Shown here: positions 25,701 through 39,830 of the stretch, piece by piece
How the letters are laid out: every line of letters begins with the position of its first letter
How positions within the stretch are numbered: the first letter of the stretch is position 1
NCBI GenBank assembly: GCA_945643635.1
Contig: CALZFC010000005.1
Location: forward strand, 297,501 to 361,500
Source of the DNA: Allodiplogaster sudhausi
Taxonomy: Eukaryota; Nematoda; Chromadorea; Rhabditida; Diplogasteridae
Reading direction: 5' to 3'
Length of the DNA: 64,000 nt
Position numbers and translations under genes: made by a program
The notes under the pieces: generated by a model
Seen by the model: the letters and a program-made list of their open reading frames with translations, nothing else
Databases searched by the model: none
What the model was told of the DNA's origin: nothing

Positions 25701-27466
25701 TTTAAGAACTTTTAGAAAATAGAAACCACCGGGCATGTGCATATTTTAGGAGGTTGCTGATTTTCAAAGCTTTTCAACATGTTGTTGTGTTCCCAGCAAG
25801 AGGGAACAAGTGCATACCTCCGCTCTTCCTCCTTGGCCACATCTTCAGCGAGTCCGTCAGTCACATTGAAGTCGCCTGTCGCGGCTTCTCCTCCTCCTCC
25901 TTCGGCGTCACTCTCGAACTCGAAGAAGAGATCTTCGTTCTGCGAGGCAAAGTCGTTAAAGTCACGCAGCCAATACTTTGTGGAGTAACGGCCGACTGAC
26001 GAGGGTAGACTCTCAAAGTCGGTCACCTGAATAGAAGAGAATTTTTATTATATATAATATATATGTACATTTACATATGTTCATGCATTTGTTTAATTTA
26101 AAAAGTCAAAACAGTAGACCTTGAAAATAAGGTAATCTAGAAAAAATAGAAAAAAATAAAATAAAGATAGTTAAACCATTTGATCCAGCAAAGCCGACTG
26201 CGCGGGATCCCAGACGTCTCCCGGATTGTTCACGAAGATCCACGCGGCAGTGTAGAAGGGAGTGATGAACTCGTTGCGCTCACGGAACAACTCAAATTTT
26301 AAAGTCAGGCTGTTTTATAGGCAAAATGTTTTTAATACGAGTCAATTTATTAATCTTCCTTTTCCTGTCAAAAATAAGGGCGATTTTAGGAAGATTCTTC
26401 AAAGAATTAATGAGAGGGCTAGTAATGTTGAAATGGAAAAAGTTTTGAATTTAAACCGACCGTGGTAAAAGGAGAATCCTCGAGGAAAAGTTTCGATGGC
26501 GTCAGCTCCGCTTTGATGTGCGCCGTGTTGAAGATGGCGAAGACGAGGTAGGCAAGCACCAAGGAGAGCACTCCGAGACAGAAGGACACGGAGGAGAGGG
26601 CGTCGCAGTAGAGAGACAGCATTCTCAAAGGGAGGGAGAGAGAAATGGGGAAGAGAGAGAAAGAGATAGAATGAGAGAGAGCGAGAGAAAGAGAAAGAGT
26701 GTGAAGAAGTGAGAGAGTGAGAGAGAGGACATTGACAAACGGGAGGAATACATAGCTCCGATGGGGAAGATGGGAGTGATAGTAAAGAGAAAGAGGAGAT
26801 TTCAGTTTAAGAAATTAAAAGCGATATATTTTTCTCGATCCGCTAAAAGATTTAATTTTAATATTTTAATGTGCCTACTTCTCAAAGAATCGCTTGAGCG
26901 CGTGCTTGGCGCGCCCGAGAAGAGTCGCGGCCTCCTCTTCTTCTTCCTGCTTTCTTTTCAGCTCCAAGATCGCTGAAATGAAGCGACACTCCTCTTACTG
27001 CACATGCACTAAAATGATCTATAGGAACTACAGTAAGAATATTCTCCATCGCACTGCACTAAAAATATCTCCTCTTACCCTCTGGCATACTGCCAGCGAC
27101 TTCATCCGCTCGCTGTTCGCGCGCAATCTCACGACGTCCTAGCACGATCATCACGGCACCGTAGATAGTAAACTTTAAAAAACATTTACTTTGACAAAAA
27201 TACATAAATTTAATACATTGATAACTTAAAAGTGGATAAACGTTTTGAGTTTTCTGGTACTGAATTAATTATTAATAAAAAAAACAATTTTTCATCTTAA
27301 CCGTGAAGATAAAGTCAATGATGACGGCGGTGGCGTTGCCGACTGAGAAGAGTTGAATCTCTGTAGCTGAAGAATAGGCACCAATGGAGAACGCGGCTAC
27401 CTGTAAGTGTATCAACCAGGTTATCGATTAATTCAACTTTTTGGCGGGAACTTTAAAATTTTAAAA

Positions 27467-27504
<38 letters not shown>

Positions 27505-29313
27505 AGAGACATTAGTGATGGTTGTGATGGTGATGGAGGGGCCGGTCTCGACCATCATCTCGCATACGCGAACACGCAGCTCGGCCTCGCGGTCCGCTAG
27601 GCGAAGGCCTTTGCGACGGCTGAAACTTATGTTTTATTCTTATTTTTTATAGTTACTTCATTTTTTTTAAATATGTTAATAAAGTCATATTAAAAAAAAA
27701 TGTTATGTTGCTGTTGATAAATAAAAAACATTTGAACATATTTAAATGTTATCTGCTGACCGCTCGGCAGTGATCTGTTGCCATGAATTGACCATCAAAT
27801 ACGCGTCGTCCACGCCAATCGCGAGCACGAGGAAGGGAGTGACGCAGAGGAGCGAGCCTGGAAGGAGCTTGTTTACTTGTGTACTTGTTTACTTGTTCGT
27901 TTTCGCCTCACACTCGTCCTTCCGGCCATCTCTTTGAAAGATTTTGAAAAGAGATTATTATTCAGTTCAATTGGGACTAATTCCTGAAAAAAAAAATTAC
28001 AGAGTTTTTTTTAAATATGTTTGCAATCGATTGCCGTGTTTAGATAACTTCAGAAGGGAATAAACATTTTATATGTTTATTTAAAAAATAAAAATAAAAT
28101 AAAACAACTAACCGAATCGAATGCCGCACCAGAACATGCCGCCCAACGCAGCTCCGCACGCCATGAAAGGGCACGCGCAAGCGAAGAAGGCCAGCACTAT
28201 CTGTCATTCACACTGCTTTTATTTGCTTAAAGAAAGTCGATCACGAAACATAATTAATGTTCAGGTTCGAACTGCGTGAAAATACCATCCTAGAGTACGA
28301 AGGTGGCGGCAATTTGAATTCTCACATATATTTTTCCGTTATCGCCCTCCCTTTAAAGGAACTGTTCTTGGAATTTCCTTGGCAAGTACGTTATTTGCAA
28401 CAAAAAATATTGAAGTTTAGAATGAAAAAAAGATCGCTCGATATCCACTGCTCACCTTGTCAAAGCTCATCTGCTTGAGCATTGCGGCAGCGACAACAAA
28501 AGTGGCTGCGGAGAAGACGACCATGATCACGAAGCCAATGACCAGGAACGGCAACAAGGTCAGTCCTGAAATTTTTTATTAATCAATTTTTTTAAACAGT
28601 CATGCTAATTAATCATATAAAACGATTGCATAATTATTAAATCGAAGAATACCTAATTAACTGGTCAACATTAAAGAAAGAGGCTTATTTGCCATTCGAA
28701 GAAGTTCACACTCGAACCAGATCTAACGATTTCGGACGTGAGAAACGAGTCGGTAAACACAGTGACCGAGATGGTGTGAGAGGAGAAATCACTCAAGAGG
28801 AAGGCAAGCAAAAAATGTGTAAGTCTTTAGATGAATAATAACCAGACGAAAAGCGAAAAAAAGAAAACAATTCGAATGATCAGTTACTAAGTTCTTTTGT
28901 TTCGCGTCAAAAAAAAACAACTGGAACGAAAATAAAGTATTTAAATATATATTTTACCGCGAGAAGAAGCGCACAATGTCCTTCTCGAACTTCTCGACGG
29001 CGTCTCTCGCGACGTCCTCGGGGAGTTCGGAGCGGAACTGAAGGACGACGAGGCGCACGCCGCGCAGATTCATCGGCAATTGCTTCTGAAATGGCTTTTT
29101 TAAATTCATATTTTTTCTTCTGTATATGCATAGAAAATAAAAAATTTATAGATTAGTTGTTGCGCAAAGAGCGAATTTTGAAAGCAAGACCTCAGTGTTT
29201 AGGTATGACGTGGGCAGTTCGTCAAGGCCGACGATGATTTCCCTGCCGGTGCCATCGGGGGATGGAATGGCGATCTTAAGATTCCGAGAGCTCTCGTCTT
29301 ATTATGGCGGAGA

Positions 29314-29365
<52 letters not shown>

Positions 29366-32300
29366 GTCCATCTCTCTCTCTCTATGTCTCTGTCTCTCTC
29401 TCTTCCTGTCTCTGTCCTTCTCTCTCTCTATGTCTCTGTCTCTCTCTCTTCCTGTCTCTGTCTCTCTTTATCTCTGTCTCTCTCTTTGTCTGTTACTCTC
29501 TGTCTGTCTCTGTCGATCTCTCTTTCTCTCTGTCTAACAATAAGTCTCTCTCTGTCGCTCTCTCTCTCACTCTCTCTCTCCCTTTCCCTCTCTGTCTATG
29601 TCTCAGTCTCGCTCTGTCTGTTGATCTCTCTCCCTCGCTTTCCCCCGTCTAACCTTGATTCCGAAGAAGTTGGGATCCAGGCGCATCTTCATGCCAAGCG
29701 CAGTGGTGACCGGGTAGCCGAGGTCGAGATGACTCCCCGAGTTGTTCGCGAATTGGCGAGCGATCGAAAACCCGTTCTGAATTTCTTTTTCTTCTTTATT
29801 TTTAATTATAATTGAAATTAATTTTTAAACAGCAAATTTTGCAAAATTACATTTAGCAATGAAATTTAGAATACGATTCAGTCAGACAGATTGCATGCTC
29901 CCTTTCTCAATAGCACATGCATATGTACATACATAGATAGCTTTCTAATTGAATGACAAATATTTAATTCGAATAGTTTTGTCATAAAAATGTGCTGCAA
30001 TTTAAGATCTCTACTGTAATGACCAAGAACTGTCTCTCTTCTCTTGCAAAACGTTCATGAGAGAGTACAAATGTCAATCATACTACTCACAACCAATCAT
30101 TCTCTTCTTCTTCTTCTGCAAGAAGGCATTGTGCTCGCATTCTTTTAGCCATTTCGATTTCCATCCTTTTTATATGCTGCTCCTTTTATGCTACAAGGAT
30201 GTGCTGAGTGAAGAAAGAGAGACATAAGATAGCAACAACTTTGCTTCAATGAATTTTGGTCATTGAGAAATTCTCGAGCTTCCCTGAACCTCTCGAGATC
30301 TCATCAATTCATTCGTAGTGCAAAGAATTCTTTCGGCAAAACACGTGCCCTGTCACGATACAAGAGAGAAAAAATGTGACCAAGTACGGTTGAGGATGAA
30401 AAAGGATAAGAGAGAGAGAGAGAGAGAGAGAGAGTGAGAGAGAGAGAGAATGGAGATGCGATTGAATTGAGTAAACTGGCGAAGACGGTAGAGACAGTAC
30501 GGCTGATAAAGGTGAAGCATACATATGTATCCTCCATTACGAATATACATATATGTATATTCGTAATGGAGGATAGCTTCAAAACTTGGCTGATATTTTG
30601 GCAGGTGGTTCAATGGAACTTTTGTGTGATAAGAGTGCCCGGCAAAATCCCAGGGGTGATGCGAGAGTTTGCAAGTCCACAATTCAATTAATGCACAAGT
30701 ACCAGCTGATGTTCATGTTCTACTGATTGTGAGTAAAGCGATAAATTCGAGTAATAAAATATAAAAAAAATGGACGTAACAAATGAGCTTAATATTCAGC
30801 TGACAAAGAAATGCCGGACTGGCTCGTTGACGAGGCAGAAAGCACGGCAGAACTGCTCGTAGGTCTGCTTGCCGCGGGGGGTGGAGAGGTAGAACTTCGT
30901 GGAGATCAGGTCGAGCAACTAAGATTTACGCTATTGAAAAGGGTGAGGTAGAGAAAAGAGAGAGAGAGAGAGAGAAATATAATTATTTTTTAGTACGAAT
31001 GAAAAAGAAGCACTTGAATGGTCTCGTTGAGCCGCCGGACATCCAACATGTCTCCGAGAGTGCCCGCCTTCGCTGTCACAAAGGTGTAGATCGAGTTTGG
31101 CCGAGCCGACTCGGAGAAGAAGCTCTTGTACACCTGCAGATGTCTTTTTTATATTTATGTATTTGTTTGTTTGTTTATTTATTTAATCAGATTGGAATTG
31201 AAGTCGGTGAATAAAAAAAATCACAAACATAAAAAATCATATATATATATATATATATATAGATTAATTAATTAATATACATATATTAATAAATCAGTAA
31301 GAAAATGTAAAGAAAGTAGCCTCGAATTCTTGTCGAGAAAGAGCGCCGTCAGGAGTGAAGTCGCTGATGTCATTGTGCATCCGAGTCAGAGGAATCTTCG
31401 CAGTGCCAATCGCTGCGGCCAGGAAGGAGAGAGACAGCAACAGCCATGTCTGGCTACACAGGAGCAGACCACACTGCAAGAGAGAGAGAGAGAGAGAGAG
31501 ATGGGGAGAAGGAGAGAGGGGGATAGAGAGAGAGGGAGAGAGAAAAAGAGAATGAGATAGAGAGAGAGGGAGCAAGAGAGAGAGAGAGAGGGAGAGAGAG
31601 AGAGAGAGAACGATTTACGCGATAGAGTATGGGACAGAGAGAGAGATAGATGATAGTTTGTTAAAAGAGGCATGGAGAGGGAGCAAGAGAGAGTCTGAAA
31701 TGAAGTAGAGCGACACAAAGTGGATCTCAGTGGATCTCTTTTCAATCTCACATCCACATGTAATGTGCACTCTTCCCATTATTCTGATCCTGTGTTCGAT
31801 CGATTTGGATGAATTTCTCTTTCACCTTTATAATTTCTGGAATGGTTGTTTGATGTTTCATAACGGCCAAAAATTCTTTAGAAGCTACTCGAGATCAGCA
31901 GAGATACTGAGAATAAAAAAACATCAAAGCGTAGCGATAAGAAAGAATGAATATGTTCCAAAAAATATTTTAATTTAACTTTATGATTCTCTTTCACTCT
32001 CTTCGCCCACCTTCTATGTCTCTCACTCTCGCTCTCTCTCTCTCTCTCTCTACCTCGCTCTCTCTCCTTCTGCCTCTATCATTCCCCCTTCACCCTACTG
32101 CTATCACGATACTCTTTGCAAGCGTTTTCATGTGCGAATAGAGTTGCTTTTGAATAGAACCAGTTCACAGAGGAAATCAATGCCAACGGCGACAGATGTG
32201 GTCTCGACTTGCTTTCTCCGTAGACAAGTGAAAGGAGAGAGAGAGAGAGCGAAAGAGAGAGAGACAGAGAGACAGAGGAAGTGAGAGAGAGAGACATAGA

Positions 32301-32768
32301 CAGATAGACGAGGGAGAGAGAGGGAGAGAGAGAGAGAGAGAGCAATGAAGAGAAAATTAGCGACTAAAGCGATAGAAGATAAGGAGTTAACAAAAAAGGA
32401 GGGGTCCGGATGGAAAGAGCACTTTAAACGAACTCGAGATTTGTTTGAGGTGTGCAAAACAAGAAAGGCGATGATTAGGTAGGTCAGAAGAGGAAAGAGA
32501 GATAGGGAATAGAGGGAGAGAAAGAGAAAGAGAGAAAGAGTACAAGAGAAAATAAGACGTCAATTTGGGCGAAAAGAAAAAAAGAGAAATGGACACAAGA
32601 GCAAGACAAAGAGGCCGTTACGTTCTTGAATGTTCGTATGCGAGTTACTCGGACAGAAGAAACACAAAAAGAAAAGACAATGAGAGAATGAGTCAACTAT
32701 AATTGGGAACAACTGTTCTCTTGCAGTTCTATTCTGCTCTCTTTCTCTGCATCTCTCGATGTCTCTAG

Positions 32769-32800
<32 letters not shown>

Positions 32801-33287
32801 CTCTCTCGCTCTCTGACTCTCTTTCTGACTCTCTCTCTCTCTCTCTCGTTCTCTGAACGGTCGTCGTTGTGACATCACAAAGGCCGGCTACAAACACTCA
32901 TAAAATACGATGGTGCGTCGCGTATTTTTATCCTGCAGAGACGAGGCGCGCGAGACCAATTAGAAACCGCTTCAGAGCAGCCCTTGTACCATAGACCCAG
33001 TGATTTGTTGACGAATAACAAAGTGTAAAACGGCTGCTAACAAAACAAGATTCATTTGCACGGGAAAAGCAAAACCGTTTTGAGCAAGATTAAGATAAGC
33101 ATGAATTTATTATTACATTTTACTCTTTTTACTCTTTAAAACTAAATTTGAATCTTTAAAAAAGAATTCCTTTAAAAACTATTTTTTATTTAAATAAAAT
33201 TAAAAATAAGATAATAAAATGAACCTGATGGAAGGCAGCGTGCAAGGTTCGAATGAATCGAGTGTCGCCGCGATGATTCGTACGCAT
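22723..33287 (-). CDS. Patched-related (PTR) transmembrane protein, complete
   Basis: Member of the RND-type, sterol-sensing-domain family expanded in nematodes. 26 exons from ATG at 33285-33287 to TAA at 22723-22725: 33225-33287, 31321-31473, 31014-31133, 30805-30918, 29654-29776, 29191-29274, 28958-29085, 28718-28791, 28456-28565, 28113-28200, 27761-27857, 27511-27619, 27302-27400, 27079-27172, 26879-26972, 26461-26623, 26177-26290, 25818-26026, 24482-24665, 24214-24267, 23955-24144, 23648-23773, 23434-23504, 23278-23340, 23067-23174 and 22723-22806. The sum is 2916 nt, or 971 residues, with all phases closed. Landmarks: MHNDISDFTPDGALSR near the N-terminus, LVLAIGVDDAYLMVNSWQQ (SSD), VMSIGFSVDIPAHISYHYH and VIGMLHGLLIIPV. 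The 31321 donor is GC. No broken residue was seen, and the gene is likely functional. Confidence 0.93.
24761..25653. mobile_element. 0.9-kb palindromic element in PTR intron
   Basis: Arms of about 430 bp pair across 24761-25200 and 25205-25653. The core terminal pair is AGTCCCGCCCAGG (24772) against CCTGGGCGGGACT (25629-25641). Arm identity is high by eye over the whole length and there is almost no loop. No open frame. It sits in the intron between exons 25818-26026 and 24482-24665. Confidence 0.8.
29317..29645. repeat. 330-bp imperfect (CT)n satellite in PTR intron
   Basis: CT-rich with higher-order units of roughly 50 bases that include TGTCTCTGTC and TCTATGTCTC. The overlapping Leu/Ser-rich frame is an artefact. 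Confidence 0.85.
30528..30575. repeat. Perfect 48-bp palindrome
   Basis: Centre at 30551/30552. Half-site TATCCTCCATTACGAATATA followed by CAT. Every base pairs, with no loop. It lies in a PTR intron. Confidence 0.9.
31476..31610. repeat. (GA)n microsatellite
   Basis: Abuts the acceptor of PTR exon 31321-31473, so on the transcribed strand it acts as an extended CT polypyrimidine tract. Confidence 0.85.
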
Positions 33288-35108
33288 GGCTGGCCAAGTT
33301 GAAGACGGCGAGAGGAAAAGAGGGGAGTGAGAGAGCTCGCCCTATGCCTGATGCTGCTGGATCTTCTTCCTCTTCCCTCTCTCTTCTTCAGTTCACAAGC
33401 AGCAGAAAGCCAGCGACTTTCTGGCCTTCCTAATGCTGCAATATCATATTTACAAAGTTATGTAAAGTTGTTCCTTTATTTTCAGTGTTCAAGAACATCA
33501 ACGTCAGCAACGAATCGCGGTGTTTAAAGTAAACACTCTAATATTTGACTCTGCCAGTGTAAAATAACCGTGGTCGCAACGTTGCATTAAAATATAAGGA
33601 ATCATTCCATTACAGATGAAATGAAAACGGAGATACCGAAAGACCGGAAGGGGGAGAGAGGTAGAGAGCGAGAGCGAGAGGGAGAGAGAAGAAGAAGAAG
33701 AAGAAGAAGAGATATAAATACCTACACTTCTTGCGCACTTTATTAACCTTCAACAAAATATTCATTGACAGTTCCATCGAGATATGTATGAACCTTGGTG
33801 CAAAAAAAGTGTAAGTGAAGTGTAAAGAGTGAAGTAAAATTCAGTTATTCATCATGATGAGATCAGACAAATTAAGTATGGTGTCAAGGAGAGATGTAAT
33901 GCCTTTCACAGAGTTCAGCTACAAGAACTTGCAGGAAGGAAGAGACCTTGAGAATGGCGTAAAGAGACAAGAGAAATGATATCACATGCGAAATGTCTCT
34001 CTTGCAATAGTAGTAAAAATACTCGACCTGAGATCAGTTTGAGATTTGGCTAATTGTAAAAGACAAAATTATCGGATCATCTGTGTGGCAATTCCCATTA
34101 ATGCAGTGGAATTAGCAGAGGAATTACAAAGTGGCATTATTGTATATCAGTTTGTGCATGCCAATTAAAATGTACCATTTACATATTTGAATGCATACAG
34201 TAACCATGACTTACTTTTACAACTAAAATTGCATTAAGTATCGCGATTTGAGGCGAATATACAACCTGACGAACAAACTGTAGCCGCTGGGCAGATGGAT
34301 GTTTGGCAGTGGTAAAAGTGCACGATAGACAAATGAAAGGACAAAACGTTCGATATAAAAAAAAACGGTGACAGAGACATAAAGGTATAGGATATATAGA
34401 AGAGAGTAAAAGCGTAAGAGACATAATGACAGGCAGAGAGAGAGTGAGAGAGAGAGAATCAGAGAGAGGAGAGCGCGAGAGGGAGCAAAAATGTATTGTA
34501 AACCCGAGATGGAAAGATAAGGAAAAGCGCAAATTCGTGGGCGCGACAAATATGGGAATGGCACTCACCAACTCGCCGTGTCCTTGGCTCCTCAACCTGG
34601 TGGGGCTTCTCTCGGAGAGCAACAGGGAGAGAAGTTCAGCATACCCTGGATGCGAGAGAGAGACAGTAAGCGAGAGAAAAAGGGAGAGAGAGAGGGAGAG
34701 AGAGATAAATAGAGAGACATTAGGAAATAGGGAGCGTTAATGAAAAAAAGAGGAAAGTAGTTGACTGCAAGCAGCAAAGAATGATAAATCATTCCTCTGT
34801 TGCGAAGAAATAAAATGTTTAAATTTGGCCCCCGCAAATTAATGCGACAATTTGTTGTGGACATCCGGAAGAGAATGTGCACAAGTTGTAAGAAAGAAAG
34901 CAACTTACTCGGCAATTACCGTAAAGATTCCCGTTCTAGTACAGTAATTATTCCAGTTCTAAGTCTAATCTTCAACCAGGACTGGCGAGAAAAACTTTCT
35001 GTTGGAGCTATAAATGTGGGAAACGTCGGAAAACATCAAGCATCAAATTACGGACAAAGTTAGGATGATAAGAAGTGAGTCCAGAATTGAGCAGAGACGG
35101 AGAGGGAC

Positions 35109-35141
<33 letters not shown>

Positions 35142-37004
35142 GGGAGAGGGAGCGAGAGACAGAGAAAGAGAGAGAAGGGTGTGCCCTGTGAATGTTCGGG
35201 GCAACGAAGGGGAAAGGTCAGCGAGAGGGAAAGCGAGAAACAAATTGTGATATTAAGAAATCCAGTTGTTATCATGTTGACTTGTATGCCCATGGAGGAG
35301 TAAAATACATAAAACTCATGAAGAGGCAGTCCAAAGGCTGATGTTTTTTTTTTCTGCACAGAGTTTCCCGACCGACCGGAATCGTGTCAACTTGTTGTCG
35401 GGAAAGGTATCCGATGGTGATAAGCGCAGCTGATTAGTCAGAGGCAACACCAAATAATTGTCTAGGGTAGTCTGAGATCATTTCTATGGTATAAATACGG
35501 TATGGAGGCTTGACTCTTTTTTGCCTGAAAAATTAATGTTAATCGAACAAGTGAAGCGATGCGGGACGATATTGGTAGTGTGTGTGCGTTTGAAAGGGCG
35601 AAGGGTACAAGGTGAAAGCGTGGGCGAGACGGGAAGGAGTGTGATAGTGAAACAATTAAGGGGCAAGAGAGCCAATAAGGATAGAGGGAAAGAGAGAGAG
35701 AGAGAGAGAGAGCGAGATAGAGAGAGAGGGAGAGCGAGAGCGAGAGAGAGATAGAGAGAGAGAGAGGGAGAGGGGGAGAGAGAGAGGGCGAAATAAATTA
35801 GGATAGCCAGCGAGCGAAGAGGAACATGTGGCTCGAGATCACCTTTCGTGTTCGCTTTGGTCAACCGCAGGCGGAGATGAGAGTAAGTGAGCTTTCTCTC
35901 AGAAAGGAGATGGAAACGAATTACTAGAAAAGGCAAAAGGTACAAAGGGGAACATTTAGAGATGAAACGAAAAGAGAGTGCTAGAGAGAGAAGAGAGTGA
36001 GAGAGAGAACAGAAGAAGAGATAAGAGAGAGAGAGAGGAGAGAGGGAACAAAGAAAGAGAGAAGAAGAAACCAAAATTGATGACTGTGAAATCCGCCAAA
36101 CTTCCAAGAGTGATGATGGTGTCCCTGAGGAGGAAACCGTTTCATGCGAGAACACGATTCGAGAGCATAAACTACCATTTTTTTTTATCTTTCACGAAAT
36201 ATTTATTACTGATTAGTAATCATCAGCAACGAAAGGGTTGTCACGAGAAGAAACATTTTTCTGATAGACATTCGAAAAACGAAGAATGAGCTGGTTCGTT
36301 GGATTCTCGATCTCATTGGGAATTAAAATTACTGAAAAGCGAATCGTCGTTTGAACTGCGTTTCGCGCAGCTGGCATATGGCTTCTTTTTTAGTATGAAC
36401 TCTGTTGTACTAGTCAATGGAGAAATGGTCTAGGGGAATGCAATATCGTTTGGAGATGGCGCGAACGCCCCGCAGGGTCTGGTAGGAAGGGCAAGAGGTG
36501 ACGCCATTAAAGAGAGTAGAGATTGGAGGAAGGAGGGGAGAGGAAGTAAGAGAGAGAGAGAGAGAGAGAGAGAGGAGGAGGAGGGAGCGAGACAGTGAAG
36601 AATCACGATCATGTCACAGGAACTGAAGGAGAGAAGAATGACATCGAGAAATGGAGCGTGGTGTAAGTGTGAAACAGGTAAGTGAGAGAGGGTAACGAAG
36701 GCAGCAAGAGAGAGAGTGAGAAAGAGAAAGAGAAAGAAAGAGAGAAAGAGGGAGAGAGGGAGATTGAGAAGGGGTGGCAGAGAAAACGGGAGAGAGAGAA
36801 ATAGACTGAAAATAAATGAGTCGACAGATAAACGTCAAGTCGAATGTAGCCTAGAGCATGCTTCTATCTCTCTCCCTCTCTCTCTCTCTCCTCTTCTTCT
36901 CCTTCATCATCTTTTGTTTCATTACCGTGCTTCGACCGCTTCTCTTGCACATATAATCGACCCGTTCTCTTGACACGGTACTTGACTCGCAAGGCGATCA
37001 GCTG

Positions 37005-37051
<47 letters not shown>

Positions 37052-37631
37052 TCTCTTTCTTGCTCTTTTTCACTCTCTCTCTCTCTCTAATTCATTCTCT
37101 CTCTATTTTTCTCTCGCTAAATTTTTCTCTATTTTTCTTTCTTTCTTTCTCTCTCTCTCTCTCTCTCCCTCGTTCTGTCCCTCATTCTTCTTCAAGCTAA
37201 CCATAAGAGGGTTTCCGGTCACCATGATGTTGGCCACTCTTCCCATTACAGCGCGTTGCCAGCGCGAATTGTGTCACCAGTGGCATGAAAACAAATGAAG
37301 CGCGGGGCGGTTCTGCTTTTGAAAAAAAGAAACCGCATTTATAAAAAAAATTTCAAAATAATAGTGCTAATTAATTGAATGTAATAAATCTAACGGAGGA
37401 AGGAACCATATTAGGAGAGTACGTAAGAAGTTGCGCAAGCTGAAATAACACTGAGACGAGACGAGACAACATGTCTAATGCCTGAATGGGTGGAAAACTG
37501 GTCGAGACGACACTGGTAGTGCTTCTCGCTACTATATGTATGTCGATGATTGTCATTGGCTATCATGAGAGAGAGAAAGAAAGAGAGAGAGAGAGAGAGC
37601 GGAGAGAGAGAGGCAGAGAGGAAGAGAAGCA

Positions 37632-37677
<46 letters not shown>

Positions 37678-39783
37678 GTGAGTGAGAGAGCGAGGCAGAG
37701 AGAAAGAGAGAGAGAGAGAGAGAGAGGCGGAGAGAAAGAGAAAGAGGGCATGAGAGTGAGAGATAGAAAGAAGACCAGAACGAAAGAATGAACAGATTGA
37801 CACAAATATGTTTGATAGAAGCATTCAAATGATAAGCTTGTATGTATATGGAAGGAGAGCGAGTTCTGTGCAACAAGTGTACTATTTCTCACTCTGTCAT
37901 TTTCTTGTAGAGGAACGAGAGAATTGTGAAAGAAACTATGAATGCTGCGTCACTGCAATATTCGTATACTTACGTTAGTGAAACATTCTTTGTGACTTTT
38001 GTGCACGCTGACCATGAATACGCGTTTGCGTATTGCCGACCTTGTCGGGCGATCTTGACGATCTCTCTCTCTCTCTCACACTCTCACTCTCGCGCTCTCT
38101 CTCTAGCTCTCTCTTTCTCACTATGTTCTCGGTGTCTCTCCCTCTTCACCCCTTTTTGCTCTCTTTATCTCTCGTTATCTCTCTTTCTTGATCTCTCTAC
38201 ATCTCTCCTCCCTCTAAACTTCTCACCCTCTTCACACATTTCTTTCTCTCTTTCTCTATCTCCAGTTTATCTCTCTACATCTCTTCTCTCTCTCTCAGAC
38301 TTCACTCAATTTCTTGTTTTCTCTCTCATTATCTCTCAATATATCTCCTCTCCTTCTTTTCGCATGTTTCTCTCTCTCGCGCACTCTCTCTCTCTCTCTC
38401 TCATCCTCTACCTCTAGTTACCTCTCTCTTTATTTCTTTACTTCTCTCCTCTCTCTTCTCTCTTTTTCACCTTCTGTCGCTCTCTCTCTCATCCTCTACC
38501 TCCAGTTACCTCTCTCTTTATTTCTTTACTTCTCTCCTCTCTCTTCTCTCTTTTTCACCCTCTTTATATCTCTCGCTCTCTCTTTCCTCATGGAACTAAT
38601 AAGTAGCTTTGTCTAGGCACATATATTTTAAATTCTTTCTGGGTATGAGTAATGGTGCTGGTCAATTGTCAACTTGACTGCGAGGGAAAGCGGATTTAAT
38701 AGCCATTGGGCTCTCTGGCAGATTCAAGTGATTAATCCCCCGGATTGCCGCAGGGAGGACTACGAACTTGTGAGGGTGGAGTATAGATGGTCGTAGATCC
38801 AACCCTGAGCATTCCGAAATACATTGGATCGATAAAGTTGAACACCGTAAACTATACATTAAACTTTATCGCAACAGCTAAAATGTTTAATATAACGGAG
38901 AGAAAACAGACTATTGGATTAAAGAAATGTTAGTGTGAGGTAACAAGCATAGATTATATGTAAACTTGATGACCGCAAGGAATTACAAGGTTGTATTATT
39001 AATGTCGTATTGTATACACAGATGCACATAGATATTCATATGTATGTGTATGTAAATCACTTTCTGAGTGTCTCCAAGGAAAGTGGTAGAGAGATCGGAA
39101 GAAGTGATCATGAAGATTGGAAAGGAAGACAGATGAGGGAAAGATTGCAGAGAATGAGTGGGAAATAGGAGAGAGACAGAGGGAGGAAGGTGATTTGAGA
39201 GAGGGAGAGAAAGAGAGCGAAAACGAGCGAGAGAGAACGAAAAAGCGAGAGAAGGAGTGAGAGAGAGAAATAGAGAGAGAGAGCAGGAGTGAGAGAGAGG
39301 AATTTGAAACGAGAGAGGGAGAGATAGTTGCAATTAGAATGGTTGATGTATAACGCCAGTAATATTTGTCAGGAAAAATACCAAAAAAAAAAAACCTTTG
39401 GGGTATGCGGATGAAAGAAGAGGTGCCTTGAAAACGACATGATACCAGCAAATGCGTACAAGGTGTAGTATTCATCTGGGAAGAGGACCCTTGAGGAGGA
39501 ATGCAACTTGGCAATGCCATTCTCTTCTCGCCAAGATTTGTCTCGCCCGTGTTTCTCTAGGCTCTCCCGCGCTTCATACTCTCCCGCTCTCTCGCGTTCT
39601 TTCTATTTCTCTCTCTTTCTCTGTCTCTCTCTCCCTATGTCACTCTCTCTTTGGACTCTCACAACACACGAAGCAAGAGAAAAGTGCAGCTACTACGTGC
39701 AACAGTCTGTGGGTGTACCTGTGCAAGGAACACTGCGTGAACCGGATACTTGACGTCTGACGATTGTGCTCTCTCTCCCTCTC

Positions 39784-39830
<47 letters not shown>

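Noticed and set aside
26731..26755. 25-base microexon in the PTR gene
   Set aside because: Joining 26879 directly to 26623 keeps phase and the expected membrane helix. Including the microexon breaks the frame.
29195..29815. 206-codon Leu/Ser frame
   Set aside because: It follows the CT repeat. The real PTR exons are on the other strand.
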